A stretch of 48,440 nt of DNA, from NCBI RefSeq assembly GCF_024494355.1, contig NZ_JAKNQY010000021.1, forward strand, positions 1 through 48,440. Reading direction: 5' to 3'. Both the position numbers and the translations under genes were made by a program. The notes under the pieces were generated by a model. The model saw only the letters and a list, made by a program, of their open reading frames with translations. It ran no database searches and had not been told where the DNA came from. Below, piece by piece: positions 13,838 through 22,501 of the stretch; position 1 is the stretch's first letter, and every line of letters starts with the position of its first letter. Source of the stretch: Pseudomonas sp. Q11. Lineage in GTDB: Bacteria > Pseudomonadota > Gammaproteobacteria > Pseudomonadales > Pseudomonadaceae.

Positions 13838-15349
13838 TCAGGCGGTCTGTCTGAGGGAGGGTTTATCGATTGGCACCGAAGAACCCTTGCTACGCGGATC
13901 ATCCGGCCCATATACCTGCGCCGGCTCCGGAAACAACCCAAGCAGCACCAGGTAAATCACCGAGGCCAGGCCCAGGGTCACCGGCAGGCCGATGTCGATG
14001 CCGCCGGCCAGTTCGCCCAGCGGTCCGACGAACTGCCCGGGCAGGTTGACGAAGCACAGCCCCACCAGTGCGCTGGGAATCCAGGCTCCCAGGCCGCGCC
14101 AGTTCCAGCCGTGGGTGAACCAGTAGCGGCCGCCGGTTTCGCCACGGGTGAACACTTGCAGGTCATCCGGGCAGTAGAAGCCGCGGCGCACCAGCAGGCC
14201 GATGATCATGATCACCATCCATGGCGTGGTGCAGGTGATGATCAGCACAGCGAAGGTCGATACGCTTTGCACCAGGTTCGCGGCGAAGCGCCCGATGAAG
14301 ATGAAGGCAATCGACAGCACGCCGATCAGCAGCGTGGCCTTGACCCGCGACAGCAGCCGTGGAAACACACTGGACATGTCCAGCCCGGTGCCATACAGCG
14401 CCGTGGTGCCGGTGGACATGCCGCCGATCACCGCGATCAGGCACACCGGCAGGAAGAACCAGGCCGGCGAGACTGCCAGCAGGCCGCCCACATAGTTGTT
14501 GGCGGCGATGTAGTCCGGTGCCTTGATCGCCACGATGGTGGCGGTGGCGAGGCCGAACAGGAACGGGATCAGCGTCGCCAGTTGAGCGGCGATTACCGCC
14601 AGCATGATGCGTCGCTTGGGCGTATTGCGCGGGATGTAGCGCGACCAGTCACCCAGGAACGCCCCGAAGGAAATCGGGTTGCTCATGGCTACCAGCGCCG
14701 CGCCGATGAACGCCGCCCAGAAGCCTGGCTGGCCGAGGCCGACGGTGCCGGCGAACTGGCTGTCGAAGGTCGGCGCGAAGGCGACGATGCCCAGCAGGAA
14801 CAACAGGCTGGCGGCCCACACGGCGATGCGGTTGACCCACAACATGAAACGAAAGCCATAAATACACACCGTCAATACCAGCAGGGCGAACAGGCCGTAG
14901 GCCAGGCCCAGGCTCAGGTCGGTTTCCGGCACGCCGATCAAGCGCTTGGCGCCACCGATCAACGCATCTCCCGAACTCCACACCGACAGCGAGAAGAACG
15001 CGATGGCCGTCAGCAGCGACAGGAATGAGCCGACGATCCGCCCGTGTACGCCGAAATGCGCCCCGGAGGACACCGCGTTGTTGGTGCCGTTGAGCGGGCC
15101 GAACAGACCCATGGGCGCGAGGATGATCGAACCGAGCACCACCCCCAGCACAATCGCCCAGACCCCGGCCTGGAACGAGAGGCCGAACAGCACCGGGAAA
15201 CTGCCGAGCACGGCGGTGGCAAAGGTGTTGGCGCCGCCGAAGATCAGTCGAAACAGATCCGTCGGGCCAGCGGTTCGTTCATGGTCCGGGATCTGTTCAA
15301 CCCCGTTGGTTTCGATTCGCGTAAGGCTGTTGTCGTTATTGTTATGCAT
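13838..15349 (-). CDS. NCS1/cytosine-permease family transporter of the gbu locus (PA1419-like)
   Basis: This 503-residue inner-membrane protein has about twelve hydrophobic segments and belongs to the cytosine-permease branch of NCS1. Marks include the N-terminal VEQIPDHERTAGPTDLFRLI and FGGANTFATAVLGSFPVLFG, the SNPISFGAFLGDWSRYIPRN segment and the IGGMSTGTTALYGTGLDMSS segment. GGAG precedes the ATG by 7 bases. It follows gbuA and the SnoaL-like gene in the same direction and holds the PA1419 position, so it may import a guanidino compound or a related amine. Two unrelated transporters in one small operon is notable. The substrate is not shown by the sequence. Confidence 0.88.
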   Translation of the reverse strand: MHNNNDNSLTRIETNGVEQIPDHERTAGPTDLFRLIFGGANTFATAVLGSFPVLFGLSFQAGVWAIVLGVVLGSIILAPMGLFGPLNGTNNAVSSGAHFGVHGRIVGSFLSLLTAIAFFSLSVWSSGDALIGGAKRLIGVPETDLSLGLAYGLFALLVLTVCIYGFRFMLWVNRIAVWAASLLFLLGIVAFAPTFDSQFAGTVGLGQPGFWAAFIGAALVAMSNPISFGAFLGDWSRYIPRNTPKRRIMLAVIAAQLATLIPFLFGLATATIVAIKAPDYIAANNYVGGLLAVSPAWFFLPVCLIAVIGGMSTGTTALYGTGLDMSSVFPRLLSRVKATLLIGVLSIAFIFIGRFAANLVQSVSTFAVLIITCTTPWMVIMIIGLLVRRGFYCPDDLQVFTRGETGGRYWFTHGWNWRGLGAWIPSALVGLCFVNLPGQFVGPLGELAGGIDIGLPVTLGLASVIYLVLLGLFPEPAQVYGPDDPRSKGSSVPIDKPSLRQTA

Positions 15350-15403
15350 GATCTGCTCCGATCATAAAGGCGCGCTCATCGTGTGCGAGCGTCGTCTGTT
15401 TGG

Positions 15404-15829
15404 CTAAGGGGGTGGCAGCCCTTCCGGCATCGCGGACAAATGTTCATGGCAGGCCAGCCATAGGCCCTGTTGTTCTTGTGTGCGCCCTTCCTGCTTGCGG
15501 AACAGGATGGTTTCGCGTTCCTGGCTAAAGTGTCGCTCCCCTTGCATGCGCAACTCGGTGGCCACGTCATGGATGAAAATCGCCACGTCCCCTTGCAGGC
15601 TGACGAAGGCGTTGCTCGAGGTACACGACAGCACCTCGAAGCCATCCTCGGACCGCCAGCGGTCCCACAACGCCTGGTAGGCATTGCGAGACAACAGAGG
15701 CTGTTCGAGGGTGTAGAACACGAAACTCGCGTCGGGTGTGAATGCGCCGAAGTAGGCGTCACGGTCATTGCGGGCGAAGGCCGACACCAGTTCAGCGGCG
15801 GCCTTGAGTACTTGATCCTGATCGTTCAT
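15404..15829 (-). CDS. SnoaL-like (NTF2-fold) protein of the gbu locus (PA1420-like)
   Basis: This 141-residue cytoplasmic protein has the NTF2/SnoaL-like alpha+beta-barrel pattern (DUF4440/YybH type). An N-terminal helix (VLKAAAELVSAFARNDRDAY) is followed by FGAFTPDASFVFYT, then strands AFVSLQGDVAIFIHDVATEL and GLWLACHEHLSAMP. Such folds bind small ligands or act as accessory subunits; the activity is unknown. It begins 9 bases after gbuA with GAGG upstream, so the two are cotranscribed and may be co-translated. A role linked to 4-guanidinobutyrate use is inferred from this conserved position. Confidence 0.75.
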   Translation of the reverse strand: MNDQDQVLKAAAELVSAFARNDRDAYFGAFTPDASFVFYTLEQPLLSRNAYQALWDRWRSEDGFEVLSCTSSNAFVSLQGDVAIFIHDVATELRMQGERHFSQERETILFRKQEGRTQEQQGLWLACHEHLSAMPEGLPPP

Positions 15830-15838
15830 GACCGCGCC

Positions 15839-16789
15839 TCAGCGATGGACCACACCGGGCAGTACGCAGAGCATCTCGTACAGCAGGTTGGCGCCCAGCA
15901 GCGAGGTGTTACCGGTGGTGTCGTAAGGCGGCGAGACTTCTACCAGATCGCAACCGACCAGGTCCAGGCCCTGGCAGCCACGTACAATTTCGATGGCCTG
16001 GATGGTGGTCAGGCCACCGATTTCCGGGGTGCCGGTGCCGGGCGCCCAGGCCGGGTCGATGCCGTCGATGTCGAAGCTCAGGTACACCGGGCCGCCGCCG
16101 ACCTTCTCGCGGACTTCGGCCATCAACGGTGCGAGGGATTTGTGCCAGCACTCTTCGGCCTGGACTACGCGGAAACCCTGGTTGCGGCTCCAGTTGAAAT
16201 CCTCGGCGGTGTAGCCCTGGGCCCGCAGGCCGATCTGCACCACGCGGTCGCAATCGAGCAGGCCTTCTTCCACGGCGCGGCGGAAGGTGGTGCCGTGGGC
16301 GATTTTCTCACCGAACATGTGATCGTTCACATCGGCGTGGGCGTCGATGTGCACCAGCCCGACCTTGCCGTGTTTCTTGTGGATGGCCCGCAGGATCGGC
16401 AGGGTGATGGTGTGATCGCCGCCCAGGGTCAGGGGAATGACGTTGTGTTCCAGAATCTTGTGGTACGACTCTTCGATGATCCGCACGGCGTCCAGCAGGT
16501 TGAAGGTGTTGATCGGCACATCACCGATATCGGCCACCGACAGCGAGTCGAACGGCGCGGCACCGGTGGCCATGTTGTAGGGGCGGATCATCACCGATTC
16601 AGCGCGGATCTCGCGAGGCCCGAAGCGGGTGCCGGCGCGCAGGGAGGTGCCGATGTCCAGCGGCACGCCAACGAAAGCAGCATCCAGGCCGGCAGCGGTT
16701 TGCAAATGGGGGAGTCGCATCATGGTGGCGATGCCGCCGAAGCGCGGCATTTCGTTGCCGCCCAGTGGTTGGTGAAGAATCTTGTCCAC
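15839..16789 (-). CDS. gbuA: Guanidinobutyrase GbuA
   Basis: This 316-residue ureohydrolase hydrolyses 4-guanidinobutyrate to GABA and urea in the cytoplasm. The binuclear Mn site is complete: His126 in GGDH, Asp149, His151 and Asp153 in IDAHADVND, and Asp240 and Asp242 in SFDIDGIDP. The N-terminus (MDKILHQPLGGNEMPRFGGI) and most of the chain match, from memory, P. aeruginosa GbuA (PA1421) rather than agmatinase SpeB. The start is a GTG at 16789 with GAGG 8 bases upstream. It is first in a set with the SnoaL-like gene and two transporters. The LysR regulator GbuR is divergent, with a dyad at 16874-16897 placed to control this promoter. Induction by 4-guanidinobutyrate is known for the family. 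Confidence 0.93.
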   Translation of the reverse strand: MDKILHQPLGGNEMPRFGGIATMMRLPHLQTAAGLDAAFVGVPLDIGTSLRAGTRFGPREIRAESVMIRPYNMATGAAPFDSLSVADIGDVPINTFNLLDAVRIIEESYHKILEHNVIPLTLGGDHTITLPILRAIHKKHGKVGLVHIDAHADVNDHMFGEKIAHGTTFRRAVEEGLLDCDRVVQIGLRAQGYTAEDFNWSRNQGFRVVQAEECWHKSLAPLMAEVREKVGGGPVYLSFDIDGIDPAWAPGTGTPEIGGLTTIQAIEIVRGCQGLDLVGCDLVEVSPPYDTTGNTSLLGANLLYEMLCVLPGVVHR

Positions 16790-16873
16790 GGGTAGGGCCT
16801 CATCGTTGTTTTATTTATCAGGGGTCGATTCTGCGAAAAGCTCGGGAGGGGAAGAATCGCTGAGGGCAAATAC

Positions 16874-16897
16874 TTAGTTCAGATTTTTCTAAACTAA
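16874..16897. promoter_or_regulatory. Candidate GbuR operator
   Basis: TTAGTTCAGA and TCTAAACTAA are separated by TTTT, giving a dyad with nine of ten positions matched. It lies about 85 bases upstream of the gbuA start. A LysR regulator would be expected to bind such a site. Confidence 0.5.
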
Positions 16898-16954
16898 TGC
16901 GGGATGGGGCGATAGACTCCGCTTCAGCGCAGTCCTGGGGGACATGATGCCCCC

Positions 16955-17089
16955 CTGTGGCGAGGGAGCTTGCTCCCGCTGGGTTGCGAAGCAGCCCCAA
17001 AATCATTCACCTCGGCGCATCAGTTAAATCGCGTCGACAGGTTTTGCGACGGCTGCGCCGTCGAGCGGGAGCAAGCTCCCTCGCCACAA
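16955..17089. repeat. REPIN between gbuA and gbuR
   Basis: A GTGGCGAGGGAGC-type inverted pair occupies 135 bases of the 342-base divergent gap, ending 42 bases before gbuR. It separates the gbuR coding start from the operator dyad near gbuA. Confidence 0.88.
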
Positions 17090-17131
17090 GGGCACGGCAA
17101 GTTCTATGCATTGTGTAATCTGGAGTTCCCC

Positions 17132-18025
17132 ATGGCCAACGCTTTACCCGACCTGAAACTGCTGCGCATTTTCGTCAGCGTGGTGCGGCACCAGGGGTTC
17201 GCCAATGCCCAGCACGAACTCAACCTCTCCACGTCGGCCATCAGCACCTACATGAGCCAGCTCGAAGCGGCCCTGGGCCTGGTGCTGTGTCATCGTGGGC
17301 GGGGTGGCTTCAGCCTGACCAGCAAGGGCGAGTTGTTCCACCAGGAAACCTTGCGCCTGTTGGGCGAGCTCGAAGGTTTCGAGCAATACGCCGCCGCGCT
17401 GAAGGGCGAGTTGCGCGGCACGTTGAATCTGGGGGTGATTGATTCCACCGTCAGCGACAAGGCCCTGCCGTTCGCCGAAGCCATCGGCGCCTACAGCCAG
17501 GAGCATCCGGCGGTCCACCTGCACCTGTCGGTCATGAGCCCTTACGAGCTGCAACTGGGCGTGCAGGACAACCGCCTGGACCTGGCCATCGGCGCGTTTT
17601 CCACGCGCATGAGTGGCCTGGTCTACATGCCGCTGTACCGTGAGCAGCACTGGTTGTATTGCAGCAACCGTCACCCGTTGTTTAACGAGCGGCGTATCCC
17701 CGAGCAACTCATCACCCAGCAGCGCATGGTCGGGCGCGGTTACTGGAGCCAGGCCGAACTGGCTCGCCATGGCTTCAAGCACAGCGCGGCGACGGTGGAG
17801 AGCATGGAGGCGCAGTTGATCCTGGTGCTGTCCGGCGCCTACGTCGGTTACCTGCCTGAACACTACGCCCAGGCCTGGGTCGACAAGGGCGATTTGCGGG
17901 TGTTGCTGCCGGCCACTTTCGGTTATCAGGCACCGTTTTCGATGATCGTGCGCCGTGGCCGCAGCCGTGAGCCGCTGATCCAGACTTTTCGCGACCTGCT
18001 CAAGGCGCAGCTCAACCAGGCCTGA
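17132..18025 (+). CDS. gbuR: LysR regulator GbuR
   Basis: This 297-residue LysR-type activator starts MANALPDLKLLRIFVSVVRH. Its helix-turn-helix is GFANAQHELNLSTSAISTYM and the effector domain begins around residue 95 (GTLNLGVIDSTVSDKALPF). Position next to gbuA and divergence from it match PA1422 (gbuR), the activator of guanidinobutyrate use. GGAG lies about 8 bases before the ATG at 17132; a longer frame upstream runs through a REPIN and is rejected. The DTW gene follows by 9 bases, so the two are probably cotranscribed. The effector is expected to be 4-guanidinobutyrate. Confidence 0.88.
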   Translation: MANALPDLKLLRIFVSVVRHQGFANAQHELNLSTSAISTYMSQLEAALGLVLCHRGRGGFSLTSKGELFHQETLRLLGELEGFEQYAAALKGELRGTLNLGVIDSTVSDKALPFAEAIGAYSQEHPAVHLHLSVMSPYELQLGVQDNRLDLAIGAFSTRMSGLVYMPLYREQHWLYCSNRHPLFNERRIPEQLITQQRMVGRGYWSQAELARHGFKHSAATVESMEAQLILVLSGAYVGYLPEHYAQAWVDKGDLRVLLPATFGYQAPFSMIVRRGRSREPLIQTFRDLLKAQLNQA

Positions 18026-18034
18026 GGTGCCGTC

Positions 18035-18631
18035 ATGTCCAGAATTCATTGTCCGCGCTGCCACAGGCCGCAAAGCCATTGCCTGTGCCCGCTGATCCCC
18101 AGCCTCGACAGCCGCACCCGCGTCTTGCTGTTGCAGCATCCCAGCGAGGTTAACCACGCCTTGAACACCGCCCGCCTGGCGGCGTTGGGGCTGCGCAACG
18201 CCGAGTTGATCGTGGGCGAGGTGTTCGAGGATTTACCCCGGCTGCTCGATCAACCGGGTTATCAGACGCGATTGTTGTTTCCGGCTGACGATGCGCAGCC
18301 GCTGCAAGCCTACGGGCCGTCTGATGAGCCGCTGCTGTTGGTCGTTCCCGACGGCACCTGGCGCAAGGCGCGCAAGTTGCTGCACCTCAACCCTCTGTTG
18401 GCGGCGCTGCCGAGGGTGACGCTGGCCGAAGCCAGCGTGTCTCGCTACCGCTTGCGCAAGGCGCCTGGGCCTGGGGCGTTGTCGACGGTGGAGGCGGTTG
18501 TCCAGGCGCTGCAAACCCTTGAGGCACCGACCCGTTTTGAGCCGTTGCTGAGGCCGTTCGAGGCGTTGATCGAGGGGCAGATTGCGGCGATGGGGGAGGA
18601 GGTTTTTCGGCGTAACCATGCTGAGAAATGA
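18035..18631 (+). CDS. DTW-domain tRNA-uridine aminocarboxypropyltransferase
   Basis: This 198-residue protein belongs to the DTW family, including TapT, which transfers the aminocarboxypropyl group of S-adenosylmethionine to tRNA uridine to make acp3U. An N-terminal zinc-like cysteine set is present (C6, C9, C16, C18 in CPRCHRPQSHCLCP). The family motif DGTW is at residues 106-109, and LSTVEAVVQAL is the conserved SAM-binding end. TapT modifies position 47; the exact site here is inferred. It starts 9 bases after gbuR with GAGGTG upstream, but its role has no clear link to guanidinobutyrate. Confidence 0.88.
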   Translation: MSRIHCPRCHRPQSHCLCPLIPSLDSRTRVLLLQHPSEVNHALNTARLAALGLRNAELIVGEVFEDLPRLLDQPGYQTRLLFPADDAQPLQAYGPSDEPLLLVVPDGTWRKARKLLHLNPLLAALPRVTLAEASVSRYRLRKAPGPGALSTVEAVVQALQTLEAPTRFEPLLRPFEALIEGQIAAMGEEVFRRNHAEK

Positions 18632-18651
18632 GTGGTGCCTTTGCTGGCCTA

Positions 18652-18750
18652 ATCGCGAGCAGGCTCGCTCCCACAGTTGATCTCCTGTGCATGCAAAAAT
18701 CTGCTAACACCACAGATCCAATGTGGGAGCGAGCCTGCTCGCGATAGCGG
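18652..18750. repeat. REPIN (GTGGGAGCGAGCC family)
   Basis: Inverted halves ATCGCGAGCAGGCTCGCTCC and GGGAGCGAGCCTGCTCGCGA lie between the convergent DTW and type I secretion adaptor genes. Confidence 0.9.
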
Positions 18751-18782
18751 TAGAACAATCAAATAAAGTCTCAGCTCAAGGC

Positions 18783-20147
18783 CTACCGCTCACGCATCGC
18801 CTCAGTCCGCGCCTTCAACACCGGCTTGAGCAAGTAATCCAGCACACTTTTCTCCCCGGTAATGATGTCCACCGTCGCCACCATCCCTGGAATGATCAGC
18901 AGCGGTTTGGCATCCCCGCCCAAGTGATTTTTATCTGTGCGCACTTGTATCAGGTAGAAGCTGTTGCCCTTGTCATCGGTAATGGTGTCGGCGCCGATCA
19001 GTTCGAGCCTGGCGCTCATCCCGCCGTAGATCGTGTAGTCATAGGCGCTGAACTTGACCATGGCTTTCTGGCCCGGATGCAGGAAGGCCACGTCCTGGGG
19101 GCGGACCTTGGCTTCGATCAGCAGGTTGTCTTCCAGCGGCACGATTTCTGCCATGTCACTGCCCGGCTGCACCACGCCGCCGATGGTGTTGACCTTGAGT
19201 TGCTTGATCACCCCGTACACCGGCGAGACCACGGTGGTGCGGGTCACGCGGTCGTCGATGGCAATGCTCGACGCAGTGATTTTTGACAGCTCCGTGCGTT
19301 TCTCGTTGAGTTCCTTGGCCGCCTCGGAACGGAAGGACTGTTCCGACTCGTCGATCTTGCTTTTGATTTCGTTGATTGCCGATTCGGCCCGAGGAATCGC
19401 CAGGGTCGTGGCGTTGAGCGAACCACGGATTTCCACCGCGCTGCGTTTGAGCCGCAGGATTTCCACCGGCGACACCGCTCCAGTGCGCACCAGCGGCGCC
19501 GACATGTTCATCTCCTCTTGCAGCAGGGCCAGGCTGGAACTGAACTGGCCCTGCTTGGAGCGAAACTCCGCCAGCTCCTGGGTTTTCTGGCGCAGTTGTT
19601 CGGTCAGCGTCCGCTGTTCGCTGGCCAGGCGCCGCTGCCGTTGTTCATACAGTGAGCGCTCATCTTCGGCCACCTGCGGGGCCTTGCTGATGACTTCTGC
19701 GGACAATTCGAAGGGCCGGCCCTCGGCTTCGGCCGACAAGCGTTCGACCTGGGCGGTCAGCGCATAGCGGTCGACCTCGCTCTCGCCCTTGTTTGACAGA
19801 AACCGCGTGTCGTCCAGGCGCAGCAGGGTGTCGCCCTTGTTCACCATCTGGCCTTCGCGCACGAAAATTTCGGTGACGATGCCGCCCTCCAGGTTCTGGA
19901 TCACCTGAATCTTGCTCGAGGGAATGGCCTTGCCTTCACCGGTGGTGACTTCCTGCAACACCGCCAGTTTGGCCCACACCAGCGCGGTGATGATCAACCC
20001 GGTCGCCAGCCACACGGTGACCCGCGAGCGCCGCGGCGAATCCTGCAGCGCCGCGCCGGCGGTTTCCGGCATGAATTCGCTTTCGGCGCTTTTGCTGAAA
20101 CTGCCGAAGTAGCTTCGGGCCGCTGAATCGGGTGTTTGAGCAGACAT
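18783..20147 (-). CDS. Type I secretion membrane-fusion adaptor (HlyD family, LapC-like)
   Basis: This 454-residue periplasmic adaptor joins the ATPase to the TolC protein. It has a short cytoplasmic N-terminus, one membrane segment (VTVWLATGLIITALVWAKLA, residues ~44-63), the lipoyl half-motif SSKIQVIQNLEGGIVTEIFV, a long coiled coil (~120-300) and the closing RVTRTTVVSPVYGVIKQLKV block. It ends with the MVATVDIITGEKSVLDYLLK signature of T1SS adaptors. The start at 20147 has a weak RBS; an internal ATG (MPETAG) is possible. It is downstream of the ATPase gene with a REPIN in the 167-base gap. The whole set is divergent from the adhesin, so it most likely exports that protein. Confidence 0.9.
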   Translation of the reverse strand: MSAQTPDSAARSYFGSFSKSAESEFMPETAGAALQDSPRRSRVTVWLATGLIITALVWAKLAVLQEVTTGEGKAIPSSKIQVIQNLEGGIVTEIFVREGQMVNKGDTLLRLDDTRFLSNKGESEVDRYALTAQVERLSAEAEGRPFELSAEVISKAPQVAEDERSLYEQRQRRLASEQRTLTEQLRQKTQELAEFRSKQGQFSSSLALLQEEMNMSAPLVRTGAVSPVEILRLKRSAVEIRGSLNATTLAIPRAESAINEIKSKIDESEQSFRSEAAKELNEKRTELSKITASSIAIDDRVTRTTVVSPVYGVIKQLKVNTIGGVVQPGSDMAEIVPLEDNLLIEAKVRPQDVAFLHPGQKAMVKFSAYDYTIYGGMSARLELIGADTITDDKGNSFYLIQVRTDKNHLGGDAKPLLIIPGMVATVDIITGEKSVLDYLLKPVLKARTEAMRER

Positions 20148-20210
20148 GGGCGATACCCGTCAGTTAGAAAAAACAAAGCCGAACACATACCTGTGGCTTG
20201 AGAGGGTTAT

Positions 20211-20300
20211 CTGTGGGAGCAAGGCTTGCCCGCGATGAAGCTAATGCGGTCTCACTGGAACCGAGGCGCCTGTATCGCGGGCAAGCCTTGCTCCCACAGG
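20211..20300. repeat. REPIN between secretion ATPase and adaptor genes
   Basis: The inverted pair CTGTGGGAGCAAGGCTTGCC and GGCAAGCCTTGCTCCCACAG lies inside what should be one operon. It could form an mRNA hairpin that lowers adaptor expression relative to the ATPase. Confidence 0.9.
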
Positions 20301-20314
20301 TAGCGGTGTTGTTT

Positions 20315-22489
20315 CTATACCGCCGCGGACCCCACCCGTCCCTTGCGCAGCGCATCAATCACCGCTTCTTTCGGTCCGTCGGCCACGATCCGACCGTTAT
20401 CCAGCACCACCAGCCGATCCACCAGGCTCAGCATCGACGTGCGATGGGTCACCAGCAGCACTGTCTTGCCCTGCACATGTGTATGAAGCTTTTGCCGCAA
20501 CACATCTTCGCTGCTGTTGTCCATGGCGCTGGTGGGTTCGTCCAGCAGCAGGATCGGCGGGTCGAGCAATAGGGCCCGGGCCAGCAGCACGGCCTGGCGC
20601 TGCCCACCGGAGAGCAACTGCCCGCGCTCGCCCACCGGGCGGTCGAAGCCCTGGGGGTGCTGGCGGGCCAGTTCGGTGACGCCGGTCAGTTCCGCCACTT
20701 CCAGCATGCGTGCGTCGCTGATGTAGCGGGCGCCGAGGGTGAGGTTGTCCCGCAGGCTGCCGGCCAGCAGCGGCAGGTCATGGGCGACATAGCCGATCTG
20801 CTGGCGCAGGTCCGCCACGTCCAGTTGCCGAAGGTCCAGCCCATCGAGCAGCAACTGGCCTTCCTGCGGCTCATAAAACCCCATCACCAGACGCGCCAGG
20901 GTGCTTTTGCCCGAGCCACTGCGACCGATGATCCCGACCCGTTCGCCGGGCTTGAGGCTGAAACTCACATTCGCCAGCGCCGGGGCGTTCTGGCCGTCGT
21001 AATGGAAGGTCACGCCGCTGACGTCCAGTGCGCCCTGCAATTGGGTGCGATCCAGCGGCCGTTGTTTGGCATCGCGCTCCTGGGGCAGCGCCATCAGCGC
21101 ATCGGTGCTGCGCATGGTGAGTTGGGCTTGCTGGTAGCGGGTGATCAGCCCGGCGATCTGCCCCAGCGGCGCCAACACCCGGCTGCCGAGCATGTAGGTC
21201 GCCACCAGCGCGCCGACGCTGAGGTTGCCGGCGATGATGCTGTAGACCCCGGCGACGATAGTCGCCATGCCGGCCAGTTGTTGCAGGAACAGCGTGCCGT
21301 TGGTGGCCAGTGCCGAGAGGCTGCGCGCGTGGCTGTCCAGGCGGGTGAGGGCGCCGTGGGTGCTTTCCCACTGATGCTGGCGCTCGCTTTCGGCGCTGCA
21401 GGCCTTGAGGGTTTCCAGGCCTCCGAGGGTTTCAATCAGCAACGCCTGACGCTGCGCGCCCAGGGCGAGGCTTTTTTGCACGGTGTCGCGCAGGCGTGTC
21501 TGGATGATCATCGCGAAAATAATGGTGAGCGGAAAAGCCACCACCGGAATCACCACCAGCCAGCCACCCAGCAACCCGATCACCACCAGCATCAGCACGG
21601 CGAAGGGCAGGTCGATCAAGCTGGTGAGGGTGACAGCGGTCAGAAATTCCCGCAGGCCCTGGAAGTCATGGATGCTCTGGGCGAACCCGCCGATGGTCAC
21701 CGGTTTGGCCTTCATCGCCATGCCGGTGATGCGCTCGAACAGGGTCGCGGAGAGGATCACGTCGGTTTTCTTGCCGGCGGTGTCCAGCAGATGGGCGCGC
21801 ACCACGCGCAAAACCAGTTCGAAACCGGTGCCGATCAACAGCCCCACGGCCAGCACCCACAAAGTCGACGTGGCCTGGTTTGGCACCACGCGGTCGTAGG
21901 TCTGCATGACGAACAGCGGCACCATCAGCCCCAGCAGGTTAATCAGGAAACTCGCCAGGATCGCGTCGCTGTACAGCCAGCGCGACAGTTTCAAGGTGTC
22001 ACGAAACCACGCCTCGACCCGTGGCACCAAAGGTGCGCGCAGGTCTTCGAGCTCATGGCGCGGCCGGGCGAACAAGGCCTGGCCGCTGTAGACGGCATTC
22101 AGTTCGTCGCGGCTGACCCACTGCTCGCCGCCATCGGCTTCGCTGGGCAGGATCAGCGCCTGGCCGTCCTCGCCCCAGCGCCGCAACACGGCGCAGCGAC
22201 CACCGGCCAGGATCAGCATCACCGGCAGGTTGAGCGGCGAAATGTCGGTCAGGTCACGGCGCAGCAAGCGCGCCTGCAAACTGGCCCGGGCCGCTGCGCG
22301 CGGCAGCAGGTCCAGGCTCAGACGTTGGTGCGCCATTGGAAGCCCGGCGCCAAGGCTGGCGCGGCTGACTGTCGCGCCATGGAGTTTGCAGAGGATCAAC
22401 AGACCGTCCAGCAAAGGATCATCGAAATTCAGCCGCGGATCGGTGCTGGGCGTTGCGGGTTCCATGCTGGTCACATTGATCGCTCCCAT
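20315..22489 (-). CDS. Type I secretion ABC permease/ATPase (LapB-like)
   Basis: This 724-residue inner-membrane ABC exporter has an N-terminal C39-like domain without the peptidase catalytic cysteine/histidine pattern (residues ~20-130), as in LapB-type adhesin exporters. A six-segment membrane domain (~155-440) and an ATPase domain follow. Walker A is GRSGSGKST near 520, the signature is LSGGQRQ near 626 and Walker B is ILLLDEPTSAMD. It powers export of the large adhesin. Starts are ambiguous: an ATG at 22489 lacks an RBS, while an in-frame GTG at 22474 has GGAG 8 bases upstream. It begins about 12 bases after the TolC-type gene, so they are cotranscribed. Confidence 0.92.
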   Translation of the reverse strand: MGAINVTSMEPATPSTDPRLNFDDPLLDGLLILCKLHGATVSRASLGAGLPMAHQRLSLDLLPRAAARASLQARLLRRDLTDISPLNLPVMLILAGGRCAVLRRWGEDGQALILPSEADGGEQWVSRDELNAVYSGQALFARPRHELEDLRAPLVPRVEAWFRDTLKLSRWLYSDAILASFLINLLGLMVPLFVMQTYDRVVPNQATSTLWVLAVGLLIGTGFELVLRVVRAHLLDTAGKKTDVILSATLFERITGMAMKAKPVTIGGFAQSIHDFQGLREFLTAVTLTSLIDLPFAVLMLVVIGLLGGWLVVIPVVAFPLTIIFAMIIQTRLRDTVQKSLALGAQRQALLIETLGGLETLKACSAESERQHQWESTHGALTRLDSHARSLSALATNGTLFLQQLAGMATIVAGVYSIIAGNLSVGALVATYMLGSRVLAPLGQIAGLITRYQQAQLTMRSTDALMALPQERDAKQRPLDRTQLQGALDVSGVTFHYDGQNAPALANVSFSLKPGERVGIIGRSGSGKSTLARLVMGFYEPQEGQLLLDGLDLRQLDVADLRQQIGYVAHDLPLLAGSLRDNLTLGARYISDARMLEVAELTGVTELARQHPQGFDRPVGERGQLLSGGQRQAVLLARALLLDPPILLLDEPTSAMDNSSEDVLRQKLHTHVQGKTVLLVTHRTSMLSLVDRLVVLDNGRIVADGPKEAVIDALRKGRVGSAAV

Positions 22490-22501
22490 TTTTTGGGGGG
22501 C

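Noticed and set aside
13772..15028. 418-codon plus-strand frame opposite the NCS1 permease
   Set aside because: Antisense frame starting in a REPIN, with low-complexity Gln/Arg/Ala composition.
15470..16795. 441-codon plus-strand frame opposite gbuA
   Set aside because: GbuA on the minus strand has all metal-binding motifs in order. The plus frame has no recognisable feature.
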